Assembly (NCBI RefSeq): GCF_001558695.1
Contig: NZ_LNTU01000012.1
Coordinates: 62,001 to 126,000, forward strand
Source: Paramesorhizobium deserti
GTDB lineage: Bacteria > Pseudomonadota > Alphaproteobacteria > Rhizobiales > Rhizobiaceae
Length of the DNA: 64,000 bases
Reading direction: 5' to 3'
In this document: one piece after another, positions 20,565-30,786 of the stretch
Position numbering within the stretch: position 1 is the stretch's first letter
Layout of the letters: every line of letters begins with the position of its first letter
Notes under the pieces: model-generated
Seen by the model: the letters and a program-made list of their open reading frames with translations, nothing else
Told to the model about the DNA's origin: nothing
Databases searched by the model: none
Position numbers and translations under genes: made by a program

Positions 20565-21388
20565 CCAGCGAAGACGACGAAATCGAGCAGAGCTCGGCAC
20601 CGCTGCTCGACCATCTGATCGAATTGCGCCGCCGGTTGATCTGGGCGATCCTGGCGTTCTTCGTCGCGTTCGTGCTTTGCTTCGCCTTCGCCAAGCAGCT
20701 CTTCAATTTTCTGGTCATCCCCTATCAATGGGCGCTCGACTGGGCCGGTATGGACCGTTCCAAGGCCGAGCTCATCTATACGGCTCCGCAGGAATTCTTC
20801 TTCACGCAGGTCAAGGTCGCGATGTTCGGCGGGCTGGTCCTGGCTTTTCCCGTGATCGCGTCGCAGATCTATAAATTCGTTGCGCCGGGGCTCTACAAGC
20901 ACGAGCGTATGGCCTTCCTGCCGTTTCTGGTTGCGTCACCGCTGCTGTTCCTCCTGGGCGGTGCGCTGGTCTACTGCTTCTTCACGCCGATGGTGATGTG
21001 GTTCTTCCTCGCCATGCAGCAAACGGGCGGGGCTGGCGAGGTGCAGATATCGCTGCTGCCGAAGGTGTCGGAATATCTGAGCCTGGTGATGACGCTGATC
21101 TTCGCCTTCGGGCTCGTCTTCCAGCTTCCCGTCGTCACCTCGCTTCTGGCACGGGCAGGGCTTCTCAGCGCGGAAACGCTGAAGGAGAAGCGCAAATACG
21201 CCATCGTCATCGCCTTTGTCGTGGCGGCGGTGCTGACGCCGCCCGACCCGGTTAGCCAGATCGGTCTTGCCTTGCCGACCATCCTTCTCTACGAGATTTC
21301 CATCTGGGCGGCACGGATGATCGAGCGGAAGCGGGCACTTGCGGAAGCCGAGAAGAACTCGGCGGGCAATATCTCCTCCGCGTCCTGA
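20561..21388 (+). CDS. tatC: Sec-independent translocase subunit TatC
   Basis: This 275-residue membrane protein is the receptor of the Tat system. It has the cytoplasmic N-terminus APLLDHLIELRRRLIWAI, six hydrophobic spans, and the conserved YTAPQEFFFTQVKVAMFGGL loop and ALPTILLYEISI ending. It begins with GTG inside the end of tatB (GTGA overlap), so its translation is coupled. Confidence 0.96.
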   Translation: MTSEDDEIEQSSAPLLDHLIELRRRLIWAILAFFVAFVLCFAFAKQLFNFLVIPYQWALDWAGMDRSKAELIYTAPQEFFFTQVKVAMFGGLVLAFPVIASQIYKFVAPGLYKHERMAFLPFLVASPLLFLLGGALVYCFFTPMVMWFFLAMQQTGGAGEVQISLLPKVSEYLSLVMTLIFAFGLVFQLPVVTSLLARAGLLSAETLKEKRKYAIVIAFVVAAVLTPPDPVSQIGLALPTILLYEISIWAARMIERKRALAEAEKNSAGNISSAS

Positions 21389-21469
21389 TTTTTCGTCCGC
21401 TGTCGCAGTCTTGGGCGCCGGCTTGTCGGCGTCCGTCCCATGTTCAATTCATTTCCTACGGCCAGTCCC

Positions 21470-22753
21470 ATGCTTGACATCAAATGGATACGCGAAAACC
21501 CCGAAGCGTTCGACGACGCCCTTGCCAAACGCGGCATGGAGCCCTTGTCTTCCGGGCTGATCGCGCTTGATGAAAAGCGGCGCCAGCATGTCGGCCGGGT
21601 GCAGGAGGCGCAGGAGCGCCGCAATGCGGCTTCGAAGGAAATCGGCAAGGCGATGGCCGAGAAGGATGCCGCCACGGCCGAGAAGCTGAAGGCCGAGGTG
21701 GCTGAGCTCAAGACCTTCCTGCAGGAAGCGGAGGGCGAGGAGCGCCGTCTTGACAAGGAACTGGCGGATGCGCTCGGCGTCATCCCGAACGTGCCGCTCG
21801 ATGATGTGCCCGTTGGCAAGGACGAGGCTGACAATGTCGAGGCGAGGCGCGTCGGCAACCAGCGCAATTTCAGCTTCCAGCCGAAGGAGCATTTCGAGAT
21901 CGGCGAAGCGCTTGGGTTTATGGATTTCGAGCGCGCCGCCAAGCTTTCAGGCAGCCGCTTCACGGTGCTCAAGAGCCAGCTTGCGCGGCTCGAACGCGCC
22001 CTCGGCCAGTTCATGCTCGACCTGCATACGTCGGAGCATGGCTATATGGAGGTGCAGCCGCCGCTGCTCGTCAATGACGCCACCATGTTCGGTACGGGGC
22101 AATTGCCGAAATTCGCCGACGATCTGTTCCGCACATCCGACGGGCGTTGGCTCATTCCCACCGCCGAGGTGCCGCTGACCAATCTGGTGCGCGAGGAAAT
22201 CCTTGATCTGAAGGACCTGCCGATCCGCATGACGGCGCTGACGCCGTGCTTCCGCTCGGAAGCGGGCTCCGCCGGGCGGGATACGCGTGGCATGCTGCGC
22301 CAGCATCAGTTCATGAAGGTCGAGATGGTGTCGATCACCGATGCCGAAAGTTCGCTCGCCGAGCATGAGCGCATGACCGCCTGCGCCGAAGAGGTGCTGA
22401 AGCGTCTCGGCCTGCCGTTCCGCACCGTGGTGCTTTGCACCGGCGACATGGGCTTCGGCGCGCAGAAGACCTATGACATCGAGGTCTGGCTGCCGGGGCA
22501 GAACACCTATCGCGAGATTTCGAGCTGCTCGGTCTGTGGCGATTTCCAGGGACGACGCATGAATGCGCGCTACCGCCCGGAAGGCTCCAAGGCGACGCGC
22601 TTCGTCCACACGCTCAACGGCTCCGGCGTGGCGGTGGGGCGGGCGCTGATCGCCGTCATCGAAAACTATCAGGAGGAGGACGGCAGCGTAACCATTCCTG
22701 AAGTTCTTCTTCCTTACATGGGCGGTCTCACCAAAATCGAAAAGCCTGAATGA
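21470..22753 (+). CDS. serS: seryl-tRNA synthetase
   Basis: The 427-residue class II synthetase begins [20 protein letters not shown], with the long antiparallel coiled-coil arm (about residues 30-105) that binds the tRNA-Ser variable arm. Class II motifs 2 ([19 protein letters not shown], then LRQHQF) and 3 ([19 protein letters not shown]) are intact. The ATG at 21470 matches the family start; one further ATG lies ten codons upstream. Confidence 0.97.
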   Translation: MLDIKWIRENPEAFDDALAKRGMEPLSSGLIALDEKRRQHVGRVQEAQERRNAASKEIGKAMAEKDAATAEKLKAEVAELKTFLQEAEGEERRLDKELADALGVIPNVPLDDVPVGKDEADNVEARRVGNQRNFSFQPKEHFEIGEALGFMDFERAAKLSGSRFTVLKSQLARLERALGQFMLDLHTSEHGYMEVQPPLLVNDATMFGTGQLPKFADDLFRTSDGRWLIPTAEVPLTNLVREEILDLKDLPIRMTALTPCFRSEAGSAGRDTRGMLRQHQFMKVEMVSITDAESSLAEHERMTACAEEVLKRLGLPFRTVVLCTGDMGFGAQKTYDIEVWLPGQNTYREISSCSVCGDFQGRRMNARYRPEGSKATRFVHTLNGSGVAVGRALIAVIENYQEEDGSVTIPEVLLPYMGGLTKIEKPE

Positions 22754-22787
22754 AGGCCGTGTAAACGCCACAGGAAGGAACGAAAAC

Positions 22788-23558
22788 TTGCGCATTCTCC
22801 TGACCAATGACGATGGAATTCACGCGGAAGGGCTGGCGGTCCTGGAGCGGATCGCAAGGCAGCTTTCGGACGATATCTGGGTGGTCGCGCCGGAGACGGA
22901 CCAGAGCGGGCTTGCGCATTCCCTGACCCTTTCGGAGCCGCTGCGCCTGCGCAAGATCGATGATCGTCACTATGCGCTGCGCGGCACGCCGACCGATTGC
23001 GTCATCATGGGCGTGCGCAGGATCCTGCCCGAGCCGCCCGACCTCGTGCTGTCCGGCGTCAATTCCGGCGCCAATATCGCCGATGACGTGACCTATTCCG
23101 GCACGGTGGCCGGCGCGATCGAGGGCACGCTTCTCGGCATCCGCTCTATTGCGCTTTCCCAGGAATATGAGTTCGAGGACGGCAACCGCATCGTCCCTTG
23201 GGAAACAGCCGAGACCTGCGCGCCCGATCTCATCAGGCAATTGATCAAGGCGGATATTTCGAAAGGCGTGCTCCTGAATGTCAATTTCCCCAATTGCGCG
23301 CCGGCTGCGGTGACGGGGACGCGGGTGACGGTTCAGGGCAAGCTTTCGCATGAGGCCTCGATAGACGAGCGCCGGGACGCGCGCGGCTTTCCTTATTTCT
23401 GGCTGCGCTTCGGTCGCGGCAAGGCGGATGTCGCCGCCGATAGCGATGTGGCGGCGATCCGAGCGGATGCCATCTCGGTCACGCCGCTGCAGCTCGATCT
23501 CACCGCGCACAGGAGCCGGGCGGCTCTCGCCGACGTGCTGGGTGCTGAAGCCCTATGA
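22788..23558 (+). CDS. surE: 5'/3'-nucleotidase SurE
   Basis: The 256-residue survival protein has the N-terminal metal site [15 protein letters not shown], and [20 protein letters not shown]. SurE is a metal-dependent nucleoside monophosphate phosphatase important in stationary phase. It starts with TTG, supported by CAGGAAGGAA just upstream. It overlaps the following pcm by four bases, the classical surE-pcm pair. Confidence 0.95.
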   Translation: MRILLTNDDGIHAEGLAVLERIARQLSDDIWVVAPETDQSGLAHSLTLSEPLRLRKIDDRHYALRGTPTDCVIMGVRRILPEPPDLVLSGVNSGANIADDVTYSGTVAGAIEGTLLGIRSIALSQEYEFEDGNRIVPWETAETCAPDLIRQLIKADISKGVLLNVNFPNCAPAAVTGTRVTVQGKLSHEASIDERRDARGFPYFWLRFGRGKADVAADSDVAAIRADAISVTPLQLDLTAHRSRAALADVLGAEAL

Positions 23559-24208
23559 CGCCAAAACTCTCGGAGCGGGAGGATTTCGCCGCCTTCGTGC
23601 TCAGGATGCGTGGGCGCGGGATGAACGATCCGCGTCTTTTCAGCGCCATCGAGGCGACGCCACGGCGCGGTTTCGTCAACGGCCTGTGGGCGGATGTCGC
23701 CTATAAGAACCGCACGATTCCGCTCGATTGCGGCGAATATATCGAAGGATTGGACGATCAGGCCCGGATGATCTCGGCGCTCAATGTCGAGGAGGGGCAT
23801 CGTGTGCTGGAAATCGGCGCCGGCTCAGGCTTCACCGCCTGCATCATGGGCCGTCTCGGCGGCCGTGTGACGACGATCGACCGCTACCGCACGCTCGTCG
23901 ACCAGGCGCGGCAGCGTCTGCAGGCGCTCAAGATCGAGAATGTCACCGTCTTGCAGGCCGACGGGCGGCATGGCCCACCCGGCGGCGGGCCGTTCGACAG
24001 GATCATCGTCTGGCCGGCTTTCGAGAGCATGCCGCGCCATTTCGTCGATCTGCTTGCCAGCAACGGCGTGATGATCGCGCCGATCGGACCGACGGATGGG
24101 CAGCAGGTGATTTGCCGTCTGGCCAAGATCGGCAGCCGTTTCGAACGCGAGGATCTGATGCTCGTGCGCTACCAGCCCTTTATCGAAGGCGTGGCTTCGG
24201 TCCTGTGA
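23555..24208 (+). CDS. pcm: protein-L-isoaspartate O-methyltransferase
   Basis: This 217-residue SAM methyltransferase repairs isoaspartyl residues. [20 protein letters not shown] (about residues 85-104) is motif I, preceded by the PCMT signature around [20 protein letters not shown]. The ATGA overlap with surE indicates coupling. Compared with the protein at 176-853, this is the more typical Pcm by context. Confidence 0.92.
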   Translation: MTPKLSEREDFAAFVLRMRGRGMNDPRLFSAIEATPRRGFVNGLWADVAYKNRTIPLDCGEYIEGLDDQARMISALNVEEGHRVLEIGAGSGFTACIMGRLGGRVTTIDRYRTLVDQARQRLQALKIENVTVLQADGRHGPPGGGPFDRIIVWPAFESMPRHFVDLLASNGVMIAPIGPTDGQQVICRLAKIGSRFEREDLMLVRYQPFIEGVASVL

Positions 24209-24314
24209 TTTTGCCTTATGGTATCCGTTTGGTGAATCTTCCCGATAAATTTCGACCATTTTAACCAGCAAGTAAGATTAACGCGCTTTAATTCACATAC
24301 TTCGAGTATCGAGT

Positions 24315-25862
24315 ATGGACGGGTTGAACATGCGTATCAAGGTTTTGGACCGGACGTCCCAGCGGCTTATGCGGAATGCCGCAATCATCATGATCGCGGG
24401 ATTTGGGGCTGGCTGCAGCGCCGATACGATGCGTTTCACCGATGGTATCTACACAGGATCTACATCCAATCAGCGGCAGACGATCAGCAGGCCGGCAGCT
24501 CAGCCATATCCGCAGCCCGTCGCCGCTGCCCCACAGGATGGCGGCTATGCGGGTTCCGTCAATCGCGGCGCGGTTACGCCGGTCACCCAGAGCGCGGGCG
24601 TCCAGCGCAGCACTCTGCCGCCGGTGTCATCCGCGCCTGTTGCCGCTGCTTCCAATACGCAGCCGGTTCAGCCGGCCGCAGCACCCGTCGCGGCGGCACC
24701 CAGGGTTGTCCAGCCGGCCGCAACCGGGCAGCAGGTCGCGGCCGTCAACCCCGCGCCAGCCGCCGCTTCGAGCGAGAGCGTAGTCGTCGTTCAGCCGGGG
24801 GAATCGCTTTTCGGCATTGCGCGCCGTACCGGCGTTTCGCCCAATGCGCTCATGCAGGCGAACGGCATCACCGATGCCAACAGGATACAGGCCGGGCAGA
24901 AACTGAAAATCCCGGGGCAGGGCACTGCCGCTGGTGGGGTTATCGCCGCCAATGGGGTAAGGACATCTGGGCAGGCTGCCGGCCGGGGCGAGCCGGAGAA
25001 GGTGCTGGGGCAATTGCCGCAGACGCCTCAGGCGCCGAGCAATCGTCCGGCCAACAGCGATGTGGCGGTTCTGCCGCAGACGCCGACGGTCAGGGAAAAG
25101 CAGCCGGGAACGACGGCCACTGCCGCAACTACGCCGAACACGGCTACTCCGCCGGTCACCGGCGGCAGCTATACGGTGCAGAGCGGCGATTCGCTTTACG
25201 CGATCTCGCAAAAGACCGGAGCGTCGGTGGATGCGATCAAGAAGGCCAATGGTCTGACCAATGGCGCGATCCGCGTCGGCCAGTCGCTAATCATTCCGGG
25301 TGCCGCAGGCGGCGCAACGCAGGTGGCCAGCGCTCCCAAGGTCGATCAGGTGAACACCGGTTCGACGCCTCCGGTGACGCAGCCCGTTTCCGAGGGCGCC
25401 AAGCCCTATACACCGCCGCAGGCGAGCAACAAGGTCATCGAGGATGCGGAAAAGGATGTGGCCACAGCACCGTCCTCGACCGGAATCTCGCAGATGCGCT
25501 GGCCGGCGCGTGGCCGCGTGCTCTCAAGCTTCGGCCAGCGTGAGGGTTCTTCCGTCAATGACGGCATCGACATCATGGTACCCGAGGGTACGCCGGTAAA
25601 GGCCGCCGAGAATGGCGTCGTCATCTATGCCGGCGACGGGCTGAAGGAATTCGGCAATACGGTGCTGGTGCGCCATGAAAACGGGCTGGTGACCGTCTAT
25701 GGGCACAACAGCAAGATCCTCGTCCAGCGCGGGCAGAAGGTGCGCCGGGGCGAGGAGATCGCCCGTTCGGGGATGAGCGGCAACGCCAAATCGCCGAAGC
25801 TGCACTTCGAGGTGCGCAAGAACTCTTCGCCGGTCAATCCGACGAAATATCTGGAATCGTAG
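24315..25862 (+). CDS. NlpD/LppB-like LysM and M23-fold protein, probably non-catalytic
   Basis: This 515-residue exported protein has an N-terminal hydrophobic segment ending GFGAGC, a weak lipobox, so it may be a lipoprotein. Two LysM domains, VVQPGESLFGIARRTGVSPN (about 157-200) and YTVQSGDSLYAISQKTGASV (about 285-330), bind peptidoglycan. A C-terminal LytM/M23 domain spans about 396-512. The metal ligands are degenerate: the usual HxGID appears as NDGID, and the HxH motif as KLHFEV. As in NlpD/EnvC, it is then more likely an amidase activator than a peptidase. ATG 24330 is an alternative start. Confidence 0.85.
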   Translation: MDGLNMRIKVLDRTSQRLMRNAAIIMIAGFGAGCSADTMRFTDGIYTGSTSNQRQTISRPAAQPYPQPVAAAPQDGGYAGSVNRGAVTPVTQSAGVQRSTLPPVSSAPVAAASNTQPVQPAAAPVAAAPRVVQPAATGQQVAAVNPAPAAASSESVVVVQPGESLFGIARRTGVSPNALMQANGITDANRIQAGQKLKIPGQGTAAGGVIAANGVRTSGQAAGRGEPEKVLGQLPQTPQAPSNRPANSDVAVLPQTPTVREKQPGTTATAATTPNTATPPVTGGSYTVQSGDSLYAISQKTGASVDAIKKANGLTNGAIRVGQSLIIPGAAGGATQVASAPKVDQVNTGSTPPVTQPVSEGAKPYTPPQASNKVIEDAEKDVATAPSSTGISQMRWPARGRVLSSFGQREGSSVNDGIDIMVPEGTPVKAAENGVVIYAGDGLKEFGNTVLVRHENGLVTVYGHNSKILVQRGQKVRRGEEIARSGMSGNAKSPKLHFEVRKNSSPVNPTKYLES

Positions 25863-25883
25863 TTCCAGCGCTCGATAATGAAG

Positions 25884-25911
25884 AAAGCCCGCTGAAGAGC
25901 GGGCTTTTTTG
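25884..25911 (+). terminator. terminator of the nlpD-like gene
   Basis: The stem AAAGCCCGCT/AGCGGGCTTT with loop GAAG is followed by TTTTTTG. It lies between this gene and the convergent usp gene, and may serve both. Confidence 0.88.
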
Positions 25912-25928
25912 TTTTATGCTCTCAAAAT

Positions 25929-26771
25929 TTAGCGCGAGAGCAGCGTCAGCCCCGGCATGTCGGCTAGGATGGCCCGGGTCACGCCACCGAAGACCAGTTC
26001 GCGCAGCCGCGAGTGGCTGTAGGCGCCCATCACCAGAAGATCGACCCCATTGGTCAATATGTGCTGGCGGATCGTCTCCTGGGTCGAAAGGCCCTGTGAG
26101 GCCAGATGGTTGACGGTGACTTTGACGCCATGACGATCGAGCGCCTCGGCGAGCGCCGCACCAGCCATATCGCTATCTTCTTCATCCGTTTCCGGCGGAT
26201 CGACCCAGACGATCTCGACGGATTTCGCGGCGACGAGCAAGGGCAGGGCGTCGAAGGCGGCGCGAGCGGCTTCGCGCTTGCCGTTGAACGCGACGACAAT
26301 TTTCGCGATATCCGACGGCATGGTGAGGGCGTAGGGCACGAGGAGCACCGGGCGACCGCTGTCGAAGACGAGCACCTCGGTCGTATCGCTCGACGTGTCG
26401 GGATCGTCGGGATCGGGCTGGCCGGCGATGATGAGATCGGCGCGGAAGGCGCTCTGCAGGATGCCGTCGGAGGCCGCGCCGGTGTTGGAGCGCACGATGC
26501 GGAACTCATGCGACAGATCCTGCCGCCGCATCTCGGTTTCGAAGAGGTTCCTGAGCTTCGTCGCGTTTTCCTTGTGGCGCGCCTCATGCGCCTCGAACAC
26601 GGTCGCATCGACGAAGCCGTTCGGATCGGCATAGACGACGGGAGAGGGGATCGCATAGATGCCGATGATATGCGCCCGGTCGGTCTTGGCGGCCACCAGC
26701 GCGGCGGCGTCGGTGATCCGCTTCAGTTCGATGGCGCTGCGCGCGTAAGCAATGATGGTCCGGTATGCCAT
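25929..26771 (-). CDS. universal stress protein, tandem UspA domains
   Basis: The 280-residue protein consists of two UspA folds, about 1-145 and 150-280. The C-terminal domain ends LVMGAYSHSRLRELVFGGVT followed by RAILADMPGLTLL, the conserved Usp tail with the G-x-x-H-S-R phosphate-binding type motif. It is cytoplasmic with a stress-related role; the ligand is unknown. It stands alone between two convergent/divergent neighbours. Confidence 0.87.
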   Translation of the reverse strand: MAYRTIIAYARSAIELKRITDAAALVAAKTDRAHIIGIYAIPSPVVYADPNGFVDATVFEAHEARHKENATKLRNLFETEMRRQDLSHEFRIVRSNTGAASDGILQSAFRADLIIAGQPDPDDPDTSSDTTEVLVFDSGRPVLLVPYALTMPSDIAKIVVAFNGKREAARAAFDALPLLVAAKSVEIVWVDPPETDEEDSDMAGAALAEALDRHGVKVTVNHLASQGLSTQETIRQHILTNGVDLLVMGAYSHSRLRELVFGGVTRAILADMPGLTLLSR

Positions 26772-26946
26772 GGTCCAAGCCTCCTGTCAGTTGCTGCCTG
26801 ATCCGTCCTCAGGCCATAGCATTATACGCGCTACGACCCTATGACGTTGCATTCCTTCAATGCTTGCTTAATCCGCCCTTTCGCTTCGCCCGGCCTTGCG
26901 CCAGCGCAAATCCGCGAAAAAACACGTTGCGCTTCAATCATCTGCG

Positions 26947-27708
26947 TCAGGCGGCCTGTTGCGCCTTCAGCCGCTCGACCATTGCCTCCACGGCAGCGCT
27001 TGCGGCCGCCAGCTTTTCCTCGTCGCGGGCGCGCACCACCAGTTCGGTCGCGAATTTTCCTTCCTCATAGCGGGGATAGGAGCCGATGATCGTATCGGGA
27101 TGGGCTTCCTGGATGGCGCGCAGCGGCGCGCCGATGATGCCTTCGCCGAAGGGGCACGTCACCGTGCGGGACAGGAGCTTTCTGCCGGTGCGAAGCTGCG
27201 GCACGACATTGTCGAGCATGGCTTCGAATACGGAGGGAACGCCCGCCATGACATAGACATTGCCGATCATGAAGCCGGGGGCGACGGAGATAGGATTGTC
27301 GATATGGACCGCGCCGCGCGGCATACGCGCCATTCGCTTGCGTGATTCGGTGAACTCGAGGCCACGCCCGGCATAGTTGGCGGCCAGAAGCTGCGTCGCC
27401 TTTTCGTCATATTCGCAAGGCACGCCGAACGCCTTGGAAATCGCATCTGCGGTGATATCGTCATGGGTCGGGCCAATGCCGCCGGAGGTGAAGACATAAT
27501 CATAGCCGCCGCGCAGCGCATTGAGCGCCTCGACGATGCGGTCCTCCTCGTCGGGAACGATACGGACTTCCTTCAGGTCGACGCCGATGGCGGTCATGAT
27601 ATCGGCGAGATGGCCGATATTCTTGTCCTTGGTGCGCCCCGACAGAAGCTCATCGCCGATCGCCAGCATGGCCGCTGTCACCGGCTTTTCCGATTGTCCG
27701 TCCGACAT
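26947..27708 (-). CDS. CinA-type molybdopterin-binding domain protein
   Basis: The 253-residue protein has the MoCF/CinA N-terminal fold: AAMLAIGDELLSGRTKDKN at the start, YVFTSGGIGPTHDDITADAI (about 92-111) as the nucleotide/pterin-binding motif, and GVPSVFEAML. The C-terminal nicotinamide-nucleotide amidase domain of full CinA is absent, as in many rhizobial stand-alone proteins. The function is likely pyrophosphatase or pterin-related, not proven. Confidence 0.85.
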   Translation of the reverse strand: MSDGQSEKPVTAAMLAIGDELLSGRTKDKNIGHLADIMTAIGVDLKEVRIVPDEEDRIVEALNALRGGYDYVFTSGGIGPTHDDITADAISKAFGVPCEYDEKATQLLAANYAGRGLEFTESRKRMARMPRGAVHIDNPISVAPGFMIGNVYVMAGVPSVFEAMLDNVVPQLRTGRKLLSRTVTCPFGEGIIGAPLRAIQEAHPDTIIGSYPRYEEGKFATELVVRARDEEKLAAASAAVEAMVERLKAQQAA

Positions 27709-27904
27709 AAGGCTTTTCTCCGTTGACGCTGCTTCCTAGCACTTAATCCCGCGGGCGGGGAGACGGCAAGCCTGTGATGCCGCAGGTGCCGGGAGTGTGA
27801 ACAGTCCGTCGCCGACCAGGGTGGTTCCATTTCCTTGGGATTGGCTGGCATAAATGTGTGCCGCGCGGCAGAGCGGCGGACGATCCACCGATATGGAGAT
27901 GAAA

Positions 27905-28504
27905 ATGGCGAAAATTCTCGTTCTTTATTATTCCTCTTGGGGACATATGGAGCAGATGGCGAAGGCGGCCGCCGAAGGCGCGCGCGAAGCGGGCGCTGAC
28001 GTAACGATCAAGCGCGCGCCGGAACTGGTGCCCGAGGAGGTGGCGAAGAAGGCCGGCTACAAGCTCGACCAGGATGCACCGGTGGCAAACCCGCTGGAAC
28101 TCGCCGATTACGACGGTTTCATCTTCGGCCTGTCGACGCGCTACGGCATGATGGCCGCGCAGATGAAGAATTTCCTCGACCAGACTGGGCCGCTCTGGGC
28201 CGAGGGCAAGCTTATCGATAAGCCGGCGACGGTCATGTCCTCGACCTCGACGCAGCATGGCGGGGCGGAAATTGCGCTGGCCTCGGCACAATTGGCGCTA
28301 CAGCACCACGGCATGATCATCGTGCCGCTCTCCTATGCCTATCAGGACCAGATGGGGAACGACATGGTGCGCGGCGGCGCGCCTTACGGCATGACTACAA
28401 CCACCAACAGCGATGGCTCGCGCTTCCCCTCGAAACAGGAGCTGGAGGGCGCGAAATTCCAGGGCAGGCGGCTCGCCGGGATCGCCATCAAGCTGAAGGG
28501 CTGA
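27905..28504 (+). CDS. wrbA: NAD(P)H:quinone oxidoreductase WrbA
   Basis: The 199-residue flavodoxin-like protein begins [20 protein letters not shown]. It has the FMN loops [19 protein letters not shown] and [14 protein letters not shown], and [20 protein letters not shown] of the WrbA family. It reduces quinones by two electrons. The start at ATG 27905 is supported by GGAG seven bases before it. A second, more distant relative lies in the island (41004-41639). Confidence 0.95.
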   Translation: MAKILVLYYSSWGHMEQMAKAAAEGAREAGADVTIKRAPELVPEEVAKKAGYKLDQDAPVANPLELADYDGFIFGLSTRYGMMAAQMKNFLDQTGPLWAEGKLIDKPATVMSSTSTQHGGAEIALASAQLALQHHGMIIVPLSYAYQDQMGNDMVRGGAPYGMTTTTNSDGSRFPSKQELEGAKFQGRRLAGIAIKLKG

Positions 28505-28543
28505 GCCGCGATGCGAAAGGGGCGCACCGCCCCTTCGCATCCA

Positions 28544-29647
28544 TTATTTGCAGTCGCGGTTGGATATTTTGCCGTCGGGCAGGGTTGTCCGGCAAAGGAT
28601 GGCAAAGCCGTATCCGCCTGACTTCAGCGTTGTTTCCGTGAAGATGCTGGCGCCGGTCAGGTTGGCGCCGGTGAGATTGATCTTTCCGCCGAACGGCGTG
28701 TCCTGCGGAACAGGTCTGGGGGGGCCATATGCGTCCTCGGTGGCATCGGTCGGCCGGACGCCCACGGCATAGCCGGTGATGTTGGCGTTGCGCAGATTGG
28801 CGCCGGTGAAATTCGCTCCAATGAACACACCGCATATTTCCGCTTTCTCGAGATCGGCGTCGGTGAAATCAGCCTGGCCGAAATCGGAGCACGCGCCGCT
28901 CATCGATGCGGGATCGCTTCGCACGCGCACCAGCTTGGCGCCTTTCAAGATCGTGCCGTGCATGCTGATCTCATAAAGGCTGGCATCGGTCAGGTTGGCG
29001 CCGGTGAGGTCGGCGTAATCCATGCTGTTTCCGCCGAGATTCGTTCCGGTGAAATCGACATTGCGCAGGCTCGCATTGTTCCAGCTCATGCTGGCGAGCG
29101 CGGAATCATATTTCGTCTGGCATGTAACAAAATTAGCGTGATCGATCCTGGATCCGTCGAAGGTGCCGTTGACGACTGCATTGGCGGTGCAGTTGACGAG
29201 GCCGTTATCGGCCGTTTGGGCAGGCTTGATGCCGGAGAAGTTCTCACCGGGGAAGTTGCAGCCGAAGCACTGGCCGGTCTGGCGGAAGAGCTCCATCGCA
29301 ACGTGTTTCTGGGTGGCCGTGAGCTCGGCATTGAGACGGTTCTTCTGCTTGTCATAGAGCGCCTTCAGGCAGGAGATATCACCGCCGCAGTCCGCTCTTG
29401 CCTTCAGCCATGCGCGCTGAGCATCAACCGCCTTCTGCCGCTCGTCTCCTTTCAGCAAACGGAGCAGGGTCTCGTAATTGTAAGCTATGTTTGCATCGGC
29501 GCTCGAAAGATCGCCATTGGCGCAGACCGCCTTTTCGTCGGGGGCGCTGGCGCGCGCGCAATCGAAGCTTGCCGCACTCGCCGGCATAACTGCGCCATTG
29601 CCGATCATGAAGAGCAGGGAGGTCGCCACAAGGAAAATGCGCTGCAT
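28544..29647 (-). CDS. secreted pentapeptide-repeat protein with an LprI-like N-terminus
   Basis: The 367-residue protein has a signal peptide (MQRIFLVATSLLFMIGNGAV then MPASA). A Cys-rich LprI/DUF1311-like domain follows (about 24-110; SFDCARASAPDEKAVCANGD, AQRAWLKARADC). Pentapeptide repeats of the A(D/N)LxX kind then extend to the end, e.g. MDYADLTGANLTDASLYEIS and FTGANLRNANITG. Multiple cysteines suggest disulfides, so a periplasmic or exported protein. Its role is unknown. The ATG at 29647 begins the signal peptide. Confidence 0.85.
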   Translation of the reverse strand: MQRIFLVATSLLFMIGNGAVMPASAASFDCARASAPDEKAVCANGDLSSADANIAYNYETLLRLLKGDERQKAVDAQRAWLKARADCGGDISCLKALYDKQKNRLNAELTATQKHVAMELFRQTGQCFGCNFPGENFSGIKPAQTADNGLVNCTANAVVNGTFDGSRIDHANFVTCQTKYDSALASMSWNNASLRNVDFTGTNLGGNSMDYADLTGANLTDASLYEISMHGTILKGAKLVRVRSDPASMSGACSDFGQADFTDADLEKAEICGVFIGANFTGANLRNANITGYAVGVRPTDATEDAYGPPRPVPQDTPFGGKINLTGANLTGASIFTETTLKSGGYGFAILCRTTLPDGKISNRDCK

Positions 29648-29780
29648 CGCTCGTCCTTTCTGCTGAATCGCGGAATAACGCAAAACGGGTGGAGATGTTA
29701 TGGGAGCACTCGTGAAGGAAGCATGAAACGAATGTTTCAGATGCGATCGGTTTGCCTGGCGGCAGAAAGCCGGGAAGAAT

Positions 29781-29833
29781 TGGTGCGGATGGAGGGACTC
29801 GAACCCCCACGGGGCAAGCCCAAGGCCATCAAG
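29781..29833 (-). pseudogene. degenerate 3' end of a tRNA-Leu (old attachment site?)
   Basis: On the minus strand the sequence ends with a T-arm and acceptor, GTTCGAGTCCCTCCATCCGC, then ACCA. It is preceded by the leucine-type variable arm GGGCTTGCCC and a corrupted anticodon-arm remnant, CTTGATGGCCT. No matching 5' half is present. It resembles the intact 3' half at 31311 (same variable arm, same GTTCGA..CCC and TCCGCACCA), so it may mark an earlier integration at the same tRNA. Confidence 0.6.
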
Positions 29834-29981
29834 ATCGACGGTTCTGGTAGCAGATCACACCCGTAGAAGCCAATTCAGGATCGAACCGAGAAGTAAGATC
29901 AAACCTGGCCACTGCGGTGAGAGAAGTTCAAGACGAGGTCTTTACCTTTCCTGGATGGCCACCTTTGCAATTCGAGTTCCG

Positions 29982-30698
29982 TCAGCACCGCTTACGGGCC
30001 AGCGCCATCAGCGTCCAGCCAAGTCCCATGGCTTCTTTGAGGCGCTCGACACGGTCGCCGACCAAAGCCCGAATTGGCCGATTGAACGTGCGAGAGTTGA
30101 TCAGCCGCATGATCCCTCGATCGGCCTTCGGTGAAACGGAGAAGATTTCCGTTATCTCGAAGCGTGGTTCGAGAAGGCTGTGCAGTTCGCGCTTGTCGAC
30201 CCAACGGCGGAGTTGACCGGGGGCGGGCGGCGGAATGTGGTTGAACCGTTCCAGCACGAAGCGGTTTTGTGTAGCCAGCATCAGATATCCTCCGGGCCGC
30301 AGATGCGTGGAAAGCTTATCGACGAAAGCTTTCTGGTCAGGCATGTGCGATAGGACCTCCAGAGTGACAATGACGTCGAAGGTCCCGCCAAAGTCCAGCT
30401 TCATGAAATCGCCAGCGATAAAAGCGATTTGCGGCCAACGTTGCCGGGCACGGGCCAATACTTCGTTGGACAGATCGGTTCCCGTAACACGACCGAAGCT
30501 TGCCAGTTGCGGGCAGAACCAGCCGGAACCGCAGCCCACTTCGAGAATATCGATACCCCCTTGGTCGAGCGCATTCAGCCAGCCGACAACCACTTCAGCC
30601 TGTCTGACGCAAACATCCTGAATATCATGCTCACGATACGAGGCGTTCCATTCGTTCCAGAAAGTCCGTTGCACGGATATTGGGGCAATCTTGTCCAT
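29982..30698 (-). CDS. class I SAM-dependent methyltransferase
   Basis: The 238-residue protein has motif I, ILEVGCGSGWFCPQLASFG (about residues 51-69), motif II near GTDLSNEVLARARQRW, IAFIAGDFMKLDF, and LRPGGYLMLATQN (motif III). It resembles UbiG/Coq3-like small-molecule methyltransferases, but the substrate cannot be told. The start at 30698 has an ideal RBS, AGGAGG, seven bases upstream. It sits between two tRNA-Leu 3' fragments and so is probably accessory. Confidence 0.82.
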   Translation of the reverse strand: MDKIAPISVQRTFWNEWNASYREHDIQDVCVRQAEVVVGWLNALDQGGIDILEVGCGSGWFCPQLASFGRVTGTDLSNEVLARARQRWPQIAFIAGDFMKLDFGGTFDVIVTLEVLSHMPDQKAFVDKLSTHLRPGGYLMLATQNRFVLERFNHIPPPAPGQLRRWVDKRELHSLLEPRFEITEIFSVSPKADRGIMRLINSRTFNRPIRALVGDRVERLKEAMGLGWTLMALARKRC

Positions 30699-30786
30699 AA
30701 TGCCTCCTAATTTGACACCCTTGCTTCGCCGCGCAATCGGCGCGCCGGGGCCATCCATGTGCCGTTTCAGGCTGTGGAAACGGTTG

